A DNA stretch of 64,000 bases from Salegentibacter sp. R32 (GTDB lineage: Bacteria; Bacteroidota; Bacteroidia; Flavobacteriales; Flavobacteriaceae), in NCBI RefSeq assembly GCF_008692195.1, contig NZ_RXOM01000044.1, positions 112,623-176,622 of the forward strand, given 5' to 3'. A program made the translations under genes and the position numbers. Shown in pieces: positions 51,040-63,100 of the stretch; position 1 is the first letter of the stretch; each line of letters opens with the position of its first letter. Under the pieces are notes generated by a model. It saw only the letters and a program-made list of their open reading frames with translations, searched no databases and was not told the origin of the DNA.

Positions 51040-52301
51040 ATTTTTTCTTGGATTTTTTCAATAGCATTCTGGATAGATTTGTTGGGTTCTATAATATTGT
51101 TTTCTCCCCAAAAGTTTTTATCTGTAAAACCGGAAACATCGTCAATCATCACAATGGAAGGTTTTATTTCTTCAGCATTAGCTGTCCAGTTTTCAGAATA
51201 AGGAGATCTGTTGGTTACTATCATTTCACTATTTAAAGTGTAACGAGAGTTAAAGAGCTTGTTTTTCCAATTCACTACAAATTTCATATAAGCATTGCCG
51301 TAACTATAATACCATTTACCGTCACTCTCTACGTAATCTATTTGATAAGCCGTTTCAATAGGGAAAACTTTAGAGCCACCTGGTTTCCTCTTTACAAACA
51401 TGCTCATGGCACTGCGCCTATTATCTACATTTAAGCTATAATCGGCTTTTACTAGCGTTAATGTTTTAGCATCTATATAAAGCTTGCCGAAATACCAAGG
51501 ATGGGCATGGTTTAATTCTTCAAACTTTACAACGTATAAATATCTTTCATTTAATTGAGTAGGCTCTCCAAATTTAAACTGAAAACCTTCAATGCTATTA
51601 CGGAAGAATAAAAACTCAGGATATTTCATAATATCAGCAAAAAGGGCAGAATAAGGTCCTCCACGAAGTTTAAAAGCAATGGTATCTAATCCATCATAAT
51701 CAGAACTTTTTCTAGCTTTATATAATGAAACCTTATCTCTTCTCCCAGAGTTGTAAGGTTGTTTGTTAATTTTAACTACTGCTTCAGATAAAGAAACATG
51801 GTCATTTCGTTGTTGAATGTTTTCTCTGTAAAAAGCAGTCAATACTAATGGTTCATTAATATAATTGGTTCCTTTATTGGCTAATGTTTCTCTTACCAAT
51901 TCCTTAGCATCGGTGGCTGAAAATAATTGTACTTCATTTAATTCTTCTACGACAGGTTCAAGGGAAATTTCGGTATAAGGTAAGTCGAAATAATCCAAAT
52001 GAATATTTTTAGATTGATAGCCTAACACAGAAATAGTAACAACTGAATTAGAATATGCTGAAGGCACTTTTAAAGAAAATTCACCTTCACTATTGGTAAT
52101 TGTTGAAATTGTTGAATTTTTAATACGTAAATGAGTAGCAGCAAGTTCATCTGAAGATTGTGCATCAACCACTTTTCCTTTATACTCAGTAAAATCTTGT
52201 GTATTTTGTTGCTGGGCTACCAAGGGGTGAATACTAAATATTAGTAATATTGTAGTAAGGACTATGTAAAATCTGACAGAAGGAAATCTTATAAATTCCA
52301 T
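51033..52301 (-). CDS. Exported carboxypeptidase-regulatory-like domain protein
   Basis: The 422-residue protein has an N-terminal signal (FYIVLTTILLIFSIHPLVAQ). A CarboxypepD_reg-like beta-sandwich lies at about 40-115 (GKVVDAQSSDELAATHLRIK...SEGEFSLKVP). The remaining 300 residues resemble the periplasmic/outer-membrane DUF often fused to this domain in Bacteroidota. There is no TonB plug or barrel. It may bind the outer membrane or a glycan partner. It is a single gene, convergent with the Gre-like gene. Confidence 0.8.
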   Translation of the reverse strand: MEFIRFPSVRFYIVLTTILLIFSIHPLVAQQQNTQDFTEYKGKVVDAQSSDELAATHLRIKNSTISTITNSEGEFSLKVPSAYSNSVVTISVLGYQSKNIHLDYFDLPYTEISLEPVVEELNEVQLFSATDAKELVRETLANKGTNYINEPLVLTAFYRENIQQRNDHVSLSEAVVKINKQPYNSGRRDKVSLYKARKSSDYDGLDTIAFKLRGGPYSALFADIMKYPEFLFFRNSIEGFQFKFGEPTQLNERYLYVVKFEELNHAHPWYFGKLYIDAKTLTLVKADYSLNVDNRRSAMSMFVKRKPGGSKVFPIETAYQIDYVESDGKWYYSYGNAYMKFVVNWKNKLFNSRYTLNSEMIVTNRSPYSENWTANAEEIKPSIVMIDDVSGFTDKNFWGENNIIEPNKSIQNAIEKIQEKIQ

Positions 52302-52449
52302 AGTGGTGATGTTAAGTTAAACAACTGTAAATTAGCAATCTAAATATAATAAAAATATATTAGTGTAAATAGTTAAATTTTAGTGATTTCGTAATAATAT
52401 AAGGTTTTTGTTATCTATTTATTGTAAAATTCAATTCTTGAAATAAAAA

Positions 52450-53097
52450 ATGGCAGGGAAAATTCATTTTTATACCAAAAAAGAAGAAGTGCTAAATGTA
52501 GTGACCCACGCTTTTGGTATTGCCTTAAGTTTAGTGGGATTAATATTACTGATTAAAAAATCTATAACACTTACCAATCCCCTTTATTTTGCAAGTGCTT
52601 TAGTATTTGGGATAAGTTTAGTTTTACTTTATACAGCTTCTACCGTTTATCATAGTGCTTCTAAAAAAAGATGGAGGTATAAACTTAATATTGTAGATCA
52701 TTCTGCTATTTATGTTCTTATAGCAGGCACTTACACGCCCTTTTCTTTGATTACACTTTCCGGCACTACGGGCTGGATTATTTTTGGAGTAGTTTGGGGG
52801 ATTGCACTGGTAGGGGTTTCCTTAAAACTCTTTTTCACCGGAAAATTTAAATTAGTATCCACAATTATCTACGTTTTAATGGGGTGGATTATCATTTTCG
52901 CCATTAAGCCACTCATTGAAAACCTATCTTCAGAAGGTTTGTTTTGGTTATTTGCCGGTGGCGCTTTTTATACCTTGGGAGCGGTTTTATTTTTAATAGA
53001 GAAGTTGAAATTTAATCACGCTATTTTTCACATTTTTGTATTAGCAGGATCTTTTTCCCACTTCATAGCTGTTTACAACTATGTTTTGATAAGTTGA
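52450..53097 (+). CDS. Hemolysin III / PAQR-family membrane protein
   Basis: The 215-residue protein has seven transmembrane helices. PAQR hallmarks are NVVTHAFGIALSLVG, ASTVYHSASKKRWRYKLNIVDHSAIYVLIAGTYTPF and the final His in SFSHFIAVYNYV, giving the metal-binding His set. The family includes bacterial YqfA and hemolysin III; the physiological role is uncertain. Confidence 0.92.
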   Translation: MAGKIHFYTKKEEVLNVVTHAFGIALSLVGLILLIKKSITLTNPLYFASALVFGISLVLLYTASTVYHSASKKRWRYKLNIVDHSAIYVLIAGTYTPFSLITLSGTTGWIIFGVVWGIALVGVSLKLFFTGKFKLVSTIIYVLMGWIIIFAIKPLIENLSSEGLFWLFAGGAFYTLGAVLFLIEKLKFNHAIFHIFVLAGSFSHFIAVYNYVLIS

Positions 53098-53156
53098 AAT
53101 GTAATATTGAAACTACTTTTCTTAAATTAGCAGCAATTAACCCTTAAATAAATTTT

Positions 53157-55085
53157 ATGTACGCAAGAAAGAATTCGCTGTTGGGATGGCTGGCATTTTT
53201 TGCTTTAGTATTCACGGCACATTCTCAAGAAGTAAAAGAAAACAATCAATCTCTTTTCGATGATTTTATGAATCGTGAAGGAAATGTTTACCGAACAGCT
53301 TCAGGTAAACCCGGACCGGAGTATTGGCAAAATAGAGCCGATTATGAAATTGAAGTCGAACTGAATGATGAAAACCATACCATCACCGGAAATTTAACCA
53401 TTGAGTATACCAATAACAGTCCCGAAAAATTAGATTTTATTTGGTTATATGTAGAACAAAATAGATTTACTGAAAATTCAAGAGGAACATTAACAACACC
53501 ACCGGGCGGCAATCGTTACAATGGAGATGCCAATGGCGGATACGATATTAGTAGCGTTCAGGTAGATGGAGATCAAGCAGAATACTTGATTACCGATACC
53601 CGGATGCAAATATTTTTAAAAGAACCCTTAAAAGCTGACGGAGGTGATGTAGAATTATCGATGAATTTCTCTTATAAAATTCCGGAAGAAGGAATGGACC
53701 GTATGGGAAGATTAGAAGTTGAAGAAGGCTGGATTTATGCTATGGCGCAGTGGTATCCGCGAGTGGCTGTTTTTGATGATGTTACCGGTTGGAATGTAGA
53801 GCCTTATTTAGGAGCAGGAGAATTTTATTTGGAATATGGAGATTACGATTATAAAGTGACCGTACCTTATAATATGACAGTAGTTGGTTCGGGACAGCTT
53901 CAAAATCCAAAAGATGTATTGACTAAAACACAATTGAATCGTTGGGAAAAAGCTTCAGAAAGTGAAGAAACCGTTTATATAATTCAACCAGACGAAGTAG
54001 GAACGACAAAAGCCTATAAAAAATCTTCCGGTAAAAATACGTGGCATTTTAAAATGGAAAATACCCATGATGTTGCCTTTGGTGCATCAAAAGCTTTTAT
54101 TTGGGATGCTGCCAGAATGAATTTAGCTAACGGAAAAAAAGGAATGGCACAATCGGCGTATCCAAAAGAAAGCGACGGGCAAGATGCTTGGTCACGTTCT
54201 ACAGAATACACCAAAGCTTCTATTGAATTTTATTCAGAAAAATATTATCCCTATCCTTATAAAAATGCAGTAAACGTCGCAGCAGAAATTGGCGGAATGG
54301 AGTATCCCGGCTTAAGCTTTTGTAGCTGGAGATCCAAAGAGGCTTCACTTTGGGGGGTAACCGATCATGAATTTGGACACAATTGGTTCCCGATGATTGT
54401 AGGTTCCAACGAAAGAAAATATGCGTGGATGGATGAAGGTTTCAATACTTTTATTAATCATTACAGTTCCAATGCTTTCAACAACGCAGAATATCCTTCG
54501 CATTTAGAACAAACCCGAAGAATAAAACCATATTTAATCAAAGATTCCCGAGAAGGAATAGATAATTATCCTGATGTAACCAATCTTAGGAATTTAGGTT
54601 ATACCGCTTATTATAAACCGGCTGTTGGTTTAATTACATTAAGAGAGTATATTTTAGGAGAAGAAAGATTTGACAGGGCATTTAATTCGTACATAAAAAC
54701 TTGGGCTTTTAAACATCCACAACCCGCAGATTTTTTTAACCATATAGAAAATGTTGCTGGAGAAAACCTTAATTGGTTTTGGAAAGGTTGGTTCTATGGA
54801 AATGAAAATATAGACCTTGCTGTAGAAAATGTTTCAGAAAAAGAAAATGGTTATATGATTACGGTTGCCAACAGAGGAGAAATCCCTATGCCAATGAAAC
54901 TTACATTTACTTTTGAAGATGGTACTTCAGAAGAACTTAAACTTCCTGTGGAAATATGGCAGCGTGGAGATTCTTGGGACCATTTATTAGAAACCCCTAA
55001 AAAACTTGAAAAAGTGGAGTTTGATGAAAAGAAGCAAGTTCCGGATATCAATTCTTCAAATGATGTTTGGCCCACTTCATATTAA
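53157..55085 (+). CDS. M1-family metallopeptidase, exported
   Basis: The 642-residue protein has a signal peptide (LLGWLAFFALVFTAHSQ). The N-terminal beta-saddle (ANITGNLTIEY-type, here DENHTITGNLTIEY) precedes the catalytic thermolysin-like domain with HEFGHNW. Zinc ligands are H404, H408 and E427, and GGMEYPG precedes them as the exopeptidase motif. The C-terminus has a small beta domain. It would trim peptides in the periplasm or outside. No T9SS sorting domain is present. It is monocistronic, ended by a terminator. Confidence 0.93.
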   Translation: MYARKNSLLGWLAFFALVFTAHSQEVKENNQSLFDDFMNREGNVYRTASGKPGPEYWQNRADYEIEVELNDENHTITGNLTIEYTNNSPEKLDFIWLYVEQNRFTENSRGTLTTPPGGNRYNGDANGGYDISSVQVDGDQAEYLITDTRMQIFLKEPLKADGGDVELSMNFSYKIPEEGMDRMGRLEVEEGWIYAMAQWYPRVAVFDDVTGWNVEPYLGAGEFYLEYGDYDYKVTVPYNMTVVGSGQLQNPKDVLTKTQLNRWEKASESEETVYIIQPDEVGTTKAYKKSSGKNTWHFKMENTHDVAFGASKAFIWDAARMNLANGKKGMAQSAYPKESDGQDAWSRSTEYTKASIEFYSEKYYPYPYKNAVNVAAEIGGMEYPGLSFCSWRSKEASLWGVTDHEFGHNWFPMIVGSNERKYAWMDEGFNTFINHYSSNAFNNAEYPSHLEQTRRIKPYLIKDSREGIDNYPDVTNLRNLGYTAYYKPAVGLITLREYILGEERFDRAFNSYIKTWAFKHPQPADFFNHIENVAGENLNWFWKGWFYGNENIDLAVENVSEKENGYMITVANRGEIPMPMKLTFTFEDGTSEELKLPVEIWQRGDSWDHLLETPKKLEKVEFDEKKQVPDINSSNDVWPTSY

Positions 55086-55114
55086 AAAATAATTCGTAAA
55101 ACTAGTATATTATT

Positions 55115-55143
55115 AAAAGCTTCTCAATAGAGAGGCTTTTTCT
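55115..55143 (+). terminator. Terminator after the M1 peptidase gene
   Basis: AAAAGCTTCTC pairs with GAGAGGCTTTT (one G-T pair) around AATA, followed by TCTTT. It lies 30 bases after the stop codon. Confidence 0.85.
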
Positions 55144-55265
55144 TTGCTTAATTTTAACTATTTGAGCTATAGATTGCTAAGGTTCGGTTAAATCGTAGTT
55201 AAGAAGATTTTAATCTTGTGACTCCATAGTATTTAATGCAATACATTAGTCAAAAATTATATGCT

Positions 55266-57602
55266 ATGAGAATAATTACTAATAAATTACTTATTGCCTT
55301 TCTAGTGTTGGCAAGTGCTAATCTTTCAGCACAAATAGTAACAAAAGGAGGAGATGATGGATCTGATGGAACATTAAGAAAAGAAATTCAAGACGCTGCA
55401 GATGGTGATATTATTACATTTTCTTCAGCTTCAGCTTCAGTAACCCTAACCAGTGAAATAGTAATAGATAAAAATATTACGATAAGCGGAGAAAGCTCAA
55501 TGAACCTAATCGATGCAGCTGGAAATTCAAGAATATTCAATATAGAAAATGCAAATGTTCTATTAGAAAATTTGAAATTTAAAAATGGTAATGCCGATAA
55601 TGGTGGGGCTATTTATGTTAATAATTCAGATGTACAGATAAATGATAGTGAGTTTGAAAATAATACCGCAAGCGGAGCATCTGGATCTGGTGGGGCATTA
55701 GCTATAATGAATGATTCTTATGCAAATATCCAAAATACTTCATTTTTAAATAATTCAGCTAGCCTTGAAGGAGGAGCAATTGAGTTGAATACTGGAGCTT
55801 TTTTAGCTTTGGAGCTATCCAATATTTCTTTTGATGGAAACACTGCAGGAAATTCAAATGATAATAATGGTAAAGGAGGTGCAATTCATACCAATGGTAA
55901 CGGAGATACCATGATGTACGGAGGTTCCATTACAAATAACGTAAGTTACAGCCAAGGTGGCGGAATTTGGAATGACGGAGGAACCGTTTTGTTAGTTGGA
56001 GTGACCGTTACCAATAATACCGCTAGTGGAAATGACTCAACTGAAGGCGGTGGAGGTTTATTCAATAATAGTGGGAATCTTACCATACAGACCAATACAC
56101 TTATAAAAAATAATTCAGCCAACGGTGCCAATGGTAGTGGTGGAGGAATTTACAACAACATAGGCGGAACTTTGTCTGTAAGTGATTCTGAAATCTCAGA
56201 TAACATAGCAAGTAGTTATGGTGGTGCTATTGAAGATTATTCTTCTTCTAATGGTAATGATACTACTGTAGAAATGTTTAACGTTGATATTTTAAATAAT
56301 AGTCTTACAAATACTACCAGTAATGGTGGAGGAATTCATATGTCTGGTGAAGGATACATTCAGGTGTCAGAAAGTAATATCTCCGGAAATATTGCAGGAG
56401 TAAACGGTGGAGGAATTTATAATGGACTAGGAAATTTGCACCTTATTAATACACTTGTAGAAAATAATACTGCCAACGGTAATGATAGTAACAATGGCGG
56501 GGGCGGTATCTATAATGATGGTGGTTTAGTAACCTTAGAAACAGAAACCTCTATAGAAAATAATCTAGCAAATGGTAATTTAGCTTCAGGTGGAGGACTT
56601 TATTCTCAAGGAGGTGAAATTACAGTAGATTATTCTAGTTTCAGAAATAATACTGCTCAACAAAAAGGAGGAGCTGTTTGGATGGACGAAAACACCATTT
56701 TAAACTCCACATTTGCTACTTTTGATGGTAATCTAACAAATAATGATGCGGGAGGAGCCATCTACAATGACAAAGGAGAAGTTCATATAGAAGCTACTAC
56801 CATATCAAGAAATGAATCTCCTATTTCAGGTGGAGGTTTATATAATGAAGATGGAATAGTAGAATTGTTAAGAAGTACGTTAGCCGAAAATAATTCAGGA
56901 GATCACGGTGGGGCAATTTACAATAATGGCGATTTAAATATGAACGCTGTTACCATTGCTTATAACACATCTACCAATAATGGAGGTGGAGTAATGAGCA
57001 ATACCACGGCCAATATTAAGAATTCTATTATTTCAGATAATACTGCAAGTTTAGGGATAGATGCTTCAGGAACTTTTACTACTCAAGGTTTTAATGTAAT
57101 AGGAAATGATGATGAAGGAACTTATGTTCCAAACGATTCAGATTATGTAAATATGTCACCAGATTTAGGGCAATTACAAGATAATGGAGGTCCAACTGAA
57201 ACCATTGCTATTGCAGAAAATAGTATTTGTGTAGATGCAGGAGACACCTTAGATGTTTTTAAAGACCAAAGAGAGTTTTTCTTAATCGATATTAGAGATA
57301 TAGGAGCTTTTGAGTATGGAGGAACAGAGGAAGAATTAGATGTAGAAGGAGCAGAAAAGAAAGCAAAAATGAGCACGCTCTATCCAAATCCATCAACCGG
57401 TCAAATTAATATTAATATAGATCAATCAATTGCGGAAGACTTAAATCTAAAAGTGTTCACTATGTCAGGTAATTTAGTGTATGAAAATTCCTTAATGAAA
57501 GGAAAGAACAATTTCAATTTAAACAGTTTATCTACCGGAGTTTATCTAGTGAATATTTCAGGAGGTGAGCAATCTCAATCACATAAACTTGTTATTCAAT
57601 AA
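55266..57602 (+). CDS. Parallel beta-helix surface protein with T9SS sorting domain
   Basis: From the ATG at 55266 the product has 778 residues: signal peptide (LLIAFLVLASANLSAQ), then about 600 residues of beta-helix coils with repeated GGGIYN / GGAIY / NNTA motifs as in polymorphic outer membrane protein and choice-of-anchor repeats. A CVDAGDT...DIGAFEYGG closing segment precedes a C-terminal type A sorting domain (STLYPNPSTGQININ...GVYLVNISGG...KLVIQ). The export machine is the GldKLMN system encoded upstream. Such proteins are adhesins or glycan-binding; the target is unknown. An earlier ATG at 55236 would precede the signal peptide. Confidence 0.92.
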   Translation: MRIITNKLLIAFLVLASANLSAQIVTKGGDDGSDGTLRKEIQDAADGDIITFSSASASVTLTSEIVIDKNITISGESSMNLIDAAGNSRIFNIENANVLLENLKFKNGNADNGGAIYVNNSDVQINDSEFENNTASGASGSGGALAIMNDSYANIQNTSFLNNSASLEGGAIELNTGAFLALELSNISFDGNTAGNSNDNNGKGGAIHTNGNGDTMMYGGSITNNVSYSQGGGIWNDGGTVLLVGVTVTNNTASGNDSTEGGGGLFNNSGNLTIQTNTLIKNNSANGANGSGGGIYNNIGGTLSVSDSEISDNIASSYGGAIEDYSSSNGNDTTVEMFNVDILNNSLTNTTSNGGGIHMSGEGYIQVSESNISGNIAGVNGGGIYNGLGNLHLINTLVENNTANGNDSNNGGGGIYNDGGLVTLETETSIENNLANGNLASGGGLYSQGGEITVDYSSFRNNTAQQKGGAVWMDENTILNSTFATFDGNLTNNDAGGAIYNDKGEVHIEATTISRNESPISGGGLYNEDGIVELLRSTLAENNSGDHGGAIYNNGDLNMNAVTIAYNTSTNNGGGVMSNTTANIKNSIISDNTASLGIDASGTFTTQGFNVIGNDDEGTYVPNDSDYVNMSPDLGQLQDNGGPTETIAIAENSICVDAGDTLDVFKDQREFFLIDIRDIGAFEYGGTEEELDVEGAEKKAKMSTLYPNPSTGQININIDQSIAEDLNLKVFTMSGNLVYENSLMKGKNNFNLNSLSTGVYLVNISGGEQSQSHKLVIQ

Positions 57603-57631
57603 TTTTTGTAGAAAAATTAGTAATTTAAAAG

Positions 57632-57661
57632 GCCATTCTTTTTATAAAGAGTGGCTTTCTT
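57632..57661 (+). terminator. Terminator after the beta-helix gene
   Basis: GCCATTCTTT (57632-57641) pairs with AAAGAGTGGC (57646-57655) and is followed by TTTCTT. It lies 29 bases after the stop. Confidence 0.75.
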
Positions 57662-57672
57662 AATTTATCAAC

Positions 57673-57680
57673 TATCTTTG
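57673..57680 (+). promoter_or_regulatory. era -7 promoter element
   Basis: TATCTTTG is a perfect TAnnTTTG, 18 bases before the era ATG. It lies just after the preceding terminator, so era has its own promoter. Confidence 0.7.
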
Positions 57681-57698
57681 CAATTTTAAAGCAAAATT

Positions 57699-58577
57699 AT
57701 GGCACATAAAGCAGGATTTGTAAATATTATTGGTAATCCCAACGTAGGAAAGTCAACCCTTATGAATGCATTCGTAGGCGAAAGGCTATCAATAATTACT
57801 TCCAAAGCACAAACCACACGTCACCGAATTTTAGGAATCGTTAACGGAGAAGATTTTCAAGTAGTATTAAGTGATACTCCCGGGATTATCAAACCCGCTT
57901 ACGAGTTGCAATCTTCCATGATGGAGTTTGTGAAATCTGCTTTTGAAGATGCCGATGTCTTAATCTATTTAGTTGAAATAGGAGAACAAGAATTAAAAGA
58001 CGAAAACTTTTTCAAAAAGATTACCACCTCAAAAATTCCGGTTTTATTATTGCTGAATAAAATTGACAAAAGCAATCAAGAATTAGTAGAAGAACAAGTA
58101 GCTCTATGGAAAGCCAAAGTTCCCAATGCTGAGGTTTTTGCCATTTCAGCCTTAGAAAATTTTGGAGTGCCTGAAGTTTTCAATCGCATTTTAGAATTAT
58201 TACCAGATTCACCACCTTTCTACGATAAAGAAGCACTTACAGATAAACCCGAACGCTTTTTTGTAAATGAAATTATCCGTGAAAAAATTCTATTGAATTA
58301 CAAAAAAGAAATTCCTTACAGCGTAGAAGTAGAAACCGAAGAATTCTTTGAGGAAGAAGAAATCATCAGGATGCGAAGCGTGATTATGGTAGAGCGCGAC
58401 TCCCAAAAAGGAATTATTATCGGTCATAAAGGAAGAGCCATTAAACACGTAGGTATAGACGCCCGTAAAGATTTAGAAAAATTCTTCGGGAAGCAAGTGC
58501 ACCTAGAACTTTATGTGAAAGTCAATAAAAATTGGAGAAGCAGTGATAAGCAGTTGAAACGCTTCGGATATAATTAA
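57699..58577 (+). CDS. era: GTPase Era (16S rRNA/30S maturation)
   Basis: The 292-residue protein has the G1 motif GNPNVGKST, G3 DTPG, G4 NKID, and a C-terminal KH domain with IIIGHKGRAIKHVGIDARKDLE. Era binds the 3' end of 16S rRNA during 30S assembly. Normal length and full motifs. The der gene follows at 96 bp with its own promoter. Confidence 0.98.
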   Translation: MAHKAGFVNIIGNPNVGKSTLMNAFVGERLSIITSKAQTTRHRILGIVNGEDFQVVLSDTPGIIKPAYELQSSMMEFVKSAFEDADVLIYLVEIGEQELKDENFFKKITTSKIPVLLLLNKIDKSNQELVEEQVALWKAKVPNAEVFAISALENFGVPEVFNRILELLPDSPPFYDKEALTDKPERFFVNEIIREKILLNYKKEIPYSVEVETEEFFEEEEIIRMRSVIMVERDSQKGIIIGHKGRAIKHVGIDARKDLEKFFGKQVHLELYVKVNKNWRSSDKQLKRFGYN

Positions 58578-58645
58578 AAATTAAATTTCAATATAAATTT
58601 TTACAAAACAAATTTCAGAAAGCTTAAAATCTATATTTTAAGCTG

Positions 58646-58653
58646 TATTTTTG
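58646..58653 (+). promoter_or_regulatory. der -7 promoter element
   Basis: TATTTTTG is a perfect TAnnTTTG, 20 bases before the der start codon. Confidence 0.7.
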
Positions 58654-58673
58654 CGCCGTAAATACCTTTAGAT

Positions 58674-59978
58674 ATGAGCAATATAGTAGCCATTGTAGGA
58701 AGACCAAATGTAGGGAAATCCACTTTTTTTAACCGTTTAATTCAACGTCGCGAAGCCATTGTAGATTCCGTAAGCGGAGTTACGCGTGACCGTCACTACG
58801 GTAAATCAGACTGGAATGGCAAAGAATTTTCGCTCATAGATACTGGAGGTTACGTTGTGGGAAGTGATGATGCTTTTGAAGCAGAAATTGACAAACAAGT
58901 AGAGTTAGCCATTGAAGAAGCCGATGCCATTATCTTTATGGTAGATGTAGATTCAGGAATTACACCGATGGACGATGAGGTGGCCAAATTGCTTAGAAGA
59001 GTAGATAAACCAGTTTTCTTAGCCGTGAATAAAGTAGATACTAGTGCTAGAGCAGCCGATGCGGTAGAATTTTATTCGTTAGGATTAGGAGAATATTACA
59101 CGATTGCTGGAATTAATGGAAGTGGGACAGGCGAATTATTAGATGCGCTAGTAGAAGCATTGCCTGAAGAAAAAGAAGAAGTAGAAGAAGATTTACCCAG
59201 ATTTGCTGTGGTAGGTCGTCCAAATGCAGGGAAATCGTCTTTCATCAACGCTTTAATTGGCGAAGAAAGATATATTGTTACCGATATTGCCGGAACCACC
59301 CGTGATGCGATAGATACCAAATACAATCGATTCGGTTTCGAATTTAATTTGGTCGATACCGCTGGGATTAGAAGAAAAGCTAAAGTAAAAGAAGATTTAG
59401 AATTCTATTCCGTTATGCGAAGCGTTCGCGCCATTGAACATTCAGATGTGTGTATTCTTATTTTTGATGCCACCCGTGGTTTTGATGGTCAAGTGCAAAA
59501 CATATTTTGGTTAGCCCAACGCAACCATAAAGGCATAGTCATTTTAGTGAATAAATGGGATTTGGTCACAAAAGAAACCAATACCATGAAAAAAATGGAA
59601 GCAGAAATAAGAAGGGAAATCGAACCTTTTACAGACGTCCCAATTGTATTTATTTCCGTATTAAACAAACAACGAATATTTAAAGCAATAGAAACAGCAG
59701 TTCAGGTTTATGAAAACCGAAGCAAGCGTATCAAAACAAAAGAGTTGAATGATGTGCTATTGCCTATCATTCAAAATAACCCGCCACCGGCATACAAAGG
59801 TAAATATGTGAAAATTAAATTCATCACCCAGTTGCCTACTCCTCAACCACAGTTCGCTTTTTTCTGTAATCTTCCTCAATATGTAAGAGACCCTTATAAA
59901 AGATTTTTAGAAAACAAACTTCGCGATAAATTTGGGTTTGCAGGAGTTCCTATTTCCATCTACATGCGGAAGAAATAA
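58674..59978 (+). CDS. der: Ribosome assembly GTPase Der (EngA)
   Basis: The 434-residue protein has two tandem G domains: [13 protein letters not shown] and NKVD in the first, and [13 protein letters not shown] and NKWD in the second. A KH-like C-terminal domain follows ([18 protein letters not shown]). Der is essential for 50S assembly. All GTPase motifs are intact. Confidence 0.98.
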   Translation: MSNIVAIVGRPNVGKSTFFNRLIQRREAIVDSVSGVTRDRHYGKSDWNGKEFSLIDTGGYVVGSDDAFEAEIDKQVELAIEEADAIIFMVDVDSGITPMDDEVAKLLRRVDKPVFLAVNKVDTSARAADAVEFYSLGLGEYYTIAGINGSGTGELLDALVEALPEEKEEVEEDLPRFAVVGRPNAGKSSFINALIGEERYIVTDIAGTTRDAIDTKYNRFGFEFNLVDTAGIRRKAKVKEDLEFYSVMRSVRAIEHSDVCILIFDATRGFDGQVQNIFWLAQRNHKGIVILVNKWDLVTKETNTMKKMEAEIRREIEPFTDVPIVFISVLNKQRIFKAIETAVQVYENRSKRIKTKELNDVLLPIIQNNPPPAYKGKYVKIKFITQLPTPQPQFAFFCNLPQYVRDPYKRFLENKLRDKFGFAGVPISIYMRKK

Positions 59979-60193
59979 ATATTTATAGTTAAAATTTTTT
60001 AGTCGATTATCAAGAATTTTCATGGGTTAAAATAACTGATAGAGAGTGATTTATTATTCTTTATTAACATTAACAGGTGTTTAATCGGTTTTTTTGTAGT
60101 TTTATCGGTATATTTATCAGATGTAAGACTATCGATAGATTGTTGTTTTTTAATTAAAGATTTTAAAAAAACTTTACACCAAGCCCCACGTGT

Positions 60194-63100
60194 ATGAGAA
60201 AAATTTTACTTCTCTCCATTACTTTTTTATTCTTTTTTTATGCGAAATCCCAAGTTGGCGTTGGTACAGATTTGCCCAATCCCTCCACGCAATTAGATGT
60301 AGAAGCGCAAGATAAAGGTATATTAATCCCTAGAGTTCAATTAGAAAGTATTACCGATCAGCAAACAATTTCTGCAGGAAACGTAGAAAGTCTATTGGTT
60401 TTTAATACACAGAATAATGCTGAAGTTGTTCCTGGATATTATTATTGGTATGATGGCGAATGGAGAAGATTTTTGATTTCAAGAGAATACCTGCCAGAAA
60501 CGATAACTTCTCTTTACAACAACTCAGATGGAACATTTACCTACACCAATGAAGAAGGAAACGAAGTAACCTTCGATGCCAACACGGTCACTTATACAGA
60601 AAACCCCGAAGGCAGTTATACCTTCACCAACGACAATGGCGAGAGCTTAACGGTAGATGTCATCAATGATGTAGTGACCGATATCCAAGACGAAGGCGAT
60701 GTCTATACCGAAATCATCAATTTGTTGGAAAGCAACAGCGATGTACTGACGGACAACGGCGATGGAACCTTCACGCACACCGCGGTTGATGGAACACAGC
60801 TGACCTTCGATGCGAACACGGTAAGCTACACGGACAACACTGACGGCACTTACACCTTTACCAACGACAATGGCGAGAGCTTAACGGTAGATGTCATCAA
60901 TGATGTAGTGACCGATATCCAGGATGAAGGCGATGTGTATACGGAGATCCTCAATTTGCTGGAGACTAACAGCGATGTACTGACGGACAACGGCGATGGC
61001 ACCTTCACGCACACCGCGGTTGACGGGACGCAATTGACCTTCGATGCGAACACGGTCACTTATACAGAAAATCCTGATGGCAGTTATACCTTCACCAACG
61101 ACAATGGCGAGAGCTTGACCGTAGATATCATCAATGATGTAGTGACCGATATCCAAGACGAAGGCGATGTCTATACGGAGATCATCAATTTGCTGGAAAG
61201 CAACAGCGATGTACTGACGTACAACGGCGATGGCACCTTCACGCACACCGCGGTTGATGGAACACAATTGACCTTCGATGCGAACACGGTCACTTATACA
61301 GAAAACCCCGAAGGCAGTTATACCTTCACCAACGACAATGGCGAGAGCTTGACCGTAGATATCATCAATGATGTAGTGACCGATATCCAAGACGAAGGCG
61401 ATGTCTATACGGAGATCATCAATTTGCTGGAAAGCAACAGCGATGTACTGACGGACAACGGCGATGGAACCTTCACGCACACCGCGGTTGATGGGACACA
61501 ATTGACCTTCGATGCGAACACGGTCACTTATACAGAAAATCCCGAAGGCAGTTATACCTTCACCAACGACAATGGCGAGAGCTTAACGGTAGATGTCATC
61601 AATGATGTAGTGACCGATATCCAAGACGAAGGCGATGTCTATACCGAAATCATCAATTTGTTGGAAAGCAACAGCGATGTACTGACGGACAACGGCGATG
61701 GCACCTTCACGCACACCGCGGTTGATGGAACACAGCTGACCTTCGATGCGAACACGGTCACTTATACAGAAAATCCTGACGGCACTTATACCTTCACCAA
61801 CGACAATGGCGAGAGCTTGACCGTAGATATCATCAATGATGTAGTGACCGATATCCAGGACGGTGGGGATGTCTACAATGAGATTATCAATTTGTTGGAA
61901 AGCAATAGTGATGTACTGGTTGACAATGGCGATGGCACGTTCACGCACACGGCGGTTGATGGGACACAATTGACCTTCGACGCGAACACGGTAAGCTACA
62001 CGGACAACACTGACGGCACTTACACCTTTACCAACGACAATGGCGAGAGCTTAACGGTAGATGTCATCAATGATGTAGTGACCGATATCCAGGATGAAGG
62101 CGATGTCTACAATGAAATCATCAACCTATTGGAAAGCAACAGCGATGTACTGACGGACAACGGCGATGGCACGTTCACGCACACCGCGGTTGATGGAACA
62201 CAGCTGACCTTCGATGCGAACACTACCAGTTTTGTAGAAAACCCCGATGGCAGTTATACCTTCACCAACGACAACGGGGAGAGCTTGACCGTAGATGTAA
62301 TAAACGATGTGGTGACCAATATCCAGGATGAAGGTGATGTCTATACGGAGATCATCAATTTGCTGGAAAGCAACAGCGATGTACTGACGGACAACGGCGA
62401 TGGCACCTTCACGCACACCGCGGTTGATGGAACACAGCTGACCTTCGATGCGAACACGGTCACTTATACAGAAAATCCTGACGGTACCTATACCTTCACC
62501 AACGACAATGGCGAGAGCTTGACCGTAGATGTGATCAACGATGTATTGACCGATATCCAGGATGAAGGCGATGTCTATACGGAGATCATCAATTTGTTGG
62601 AAAGCAACAGTGATGTGCTGACGGACAACGGCGATGGGACCTTCACGCACACCGCGGTTGATGGAACACAGCTGACCTTCGATGCGAACACGGTCACTTA
62701 TACAGAAAATCCTGACGGTACCTATACCTTCACCAACGACAATGGCGAGAGCTTGACCATGGATGTCATCAATGATGTAGTGACCGACATCCAAAACGAG
62801 GGCGATGTGTATACGGAAATCATCAATTTGTTGGAAAGCAACAGCGATGTACTGACGGACAACGGCGATGGCACCTTCACGCACACGACGGTTGATGGGA
62901 CACAATTGACCTTCGACGCGAATACGGTGAGCTACACCAACAACACTGACGGCACCTATACCTTCACCAACGACAACGGGGAGAGCTTGACCGTAGATAT
63001 CATCAACGATGTGGTGACCGATATCCAAAATGAAGGCGATGTCTATACCGAGATCATCAACCTCTTGGAAAGCAACAGCGATGTACTGACGGACAACGGC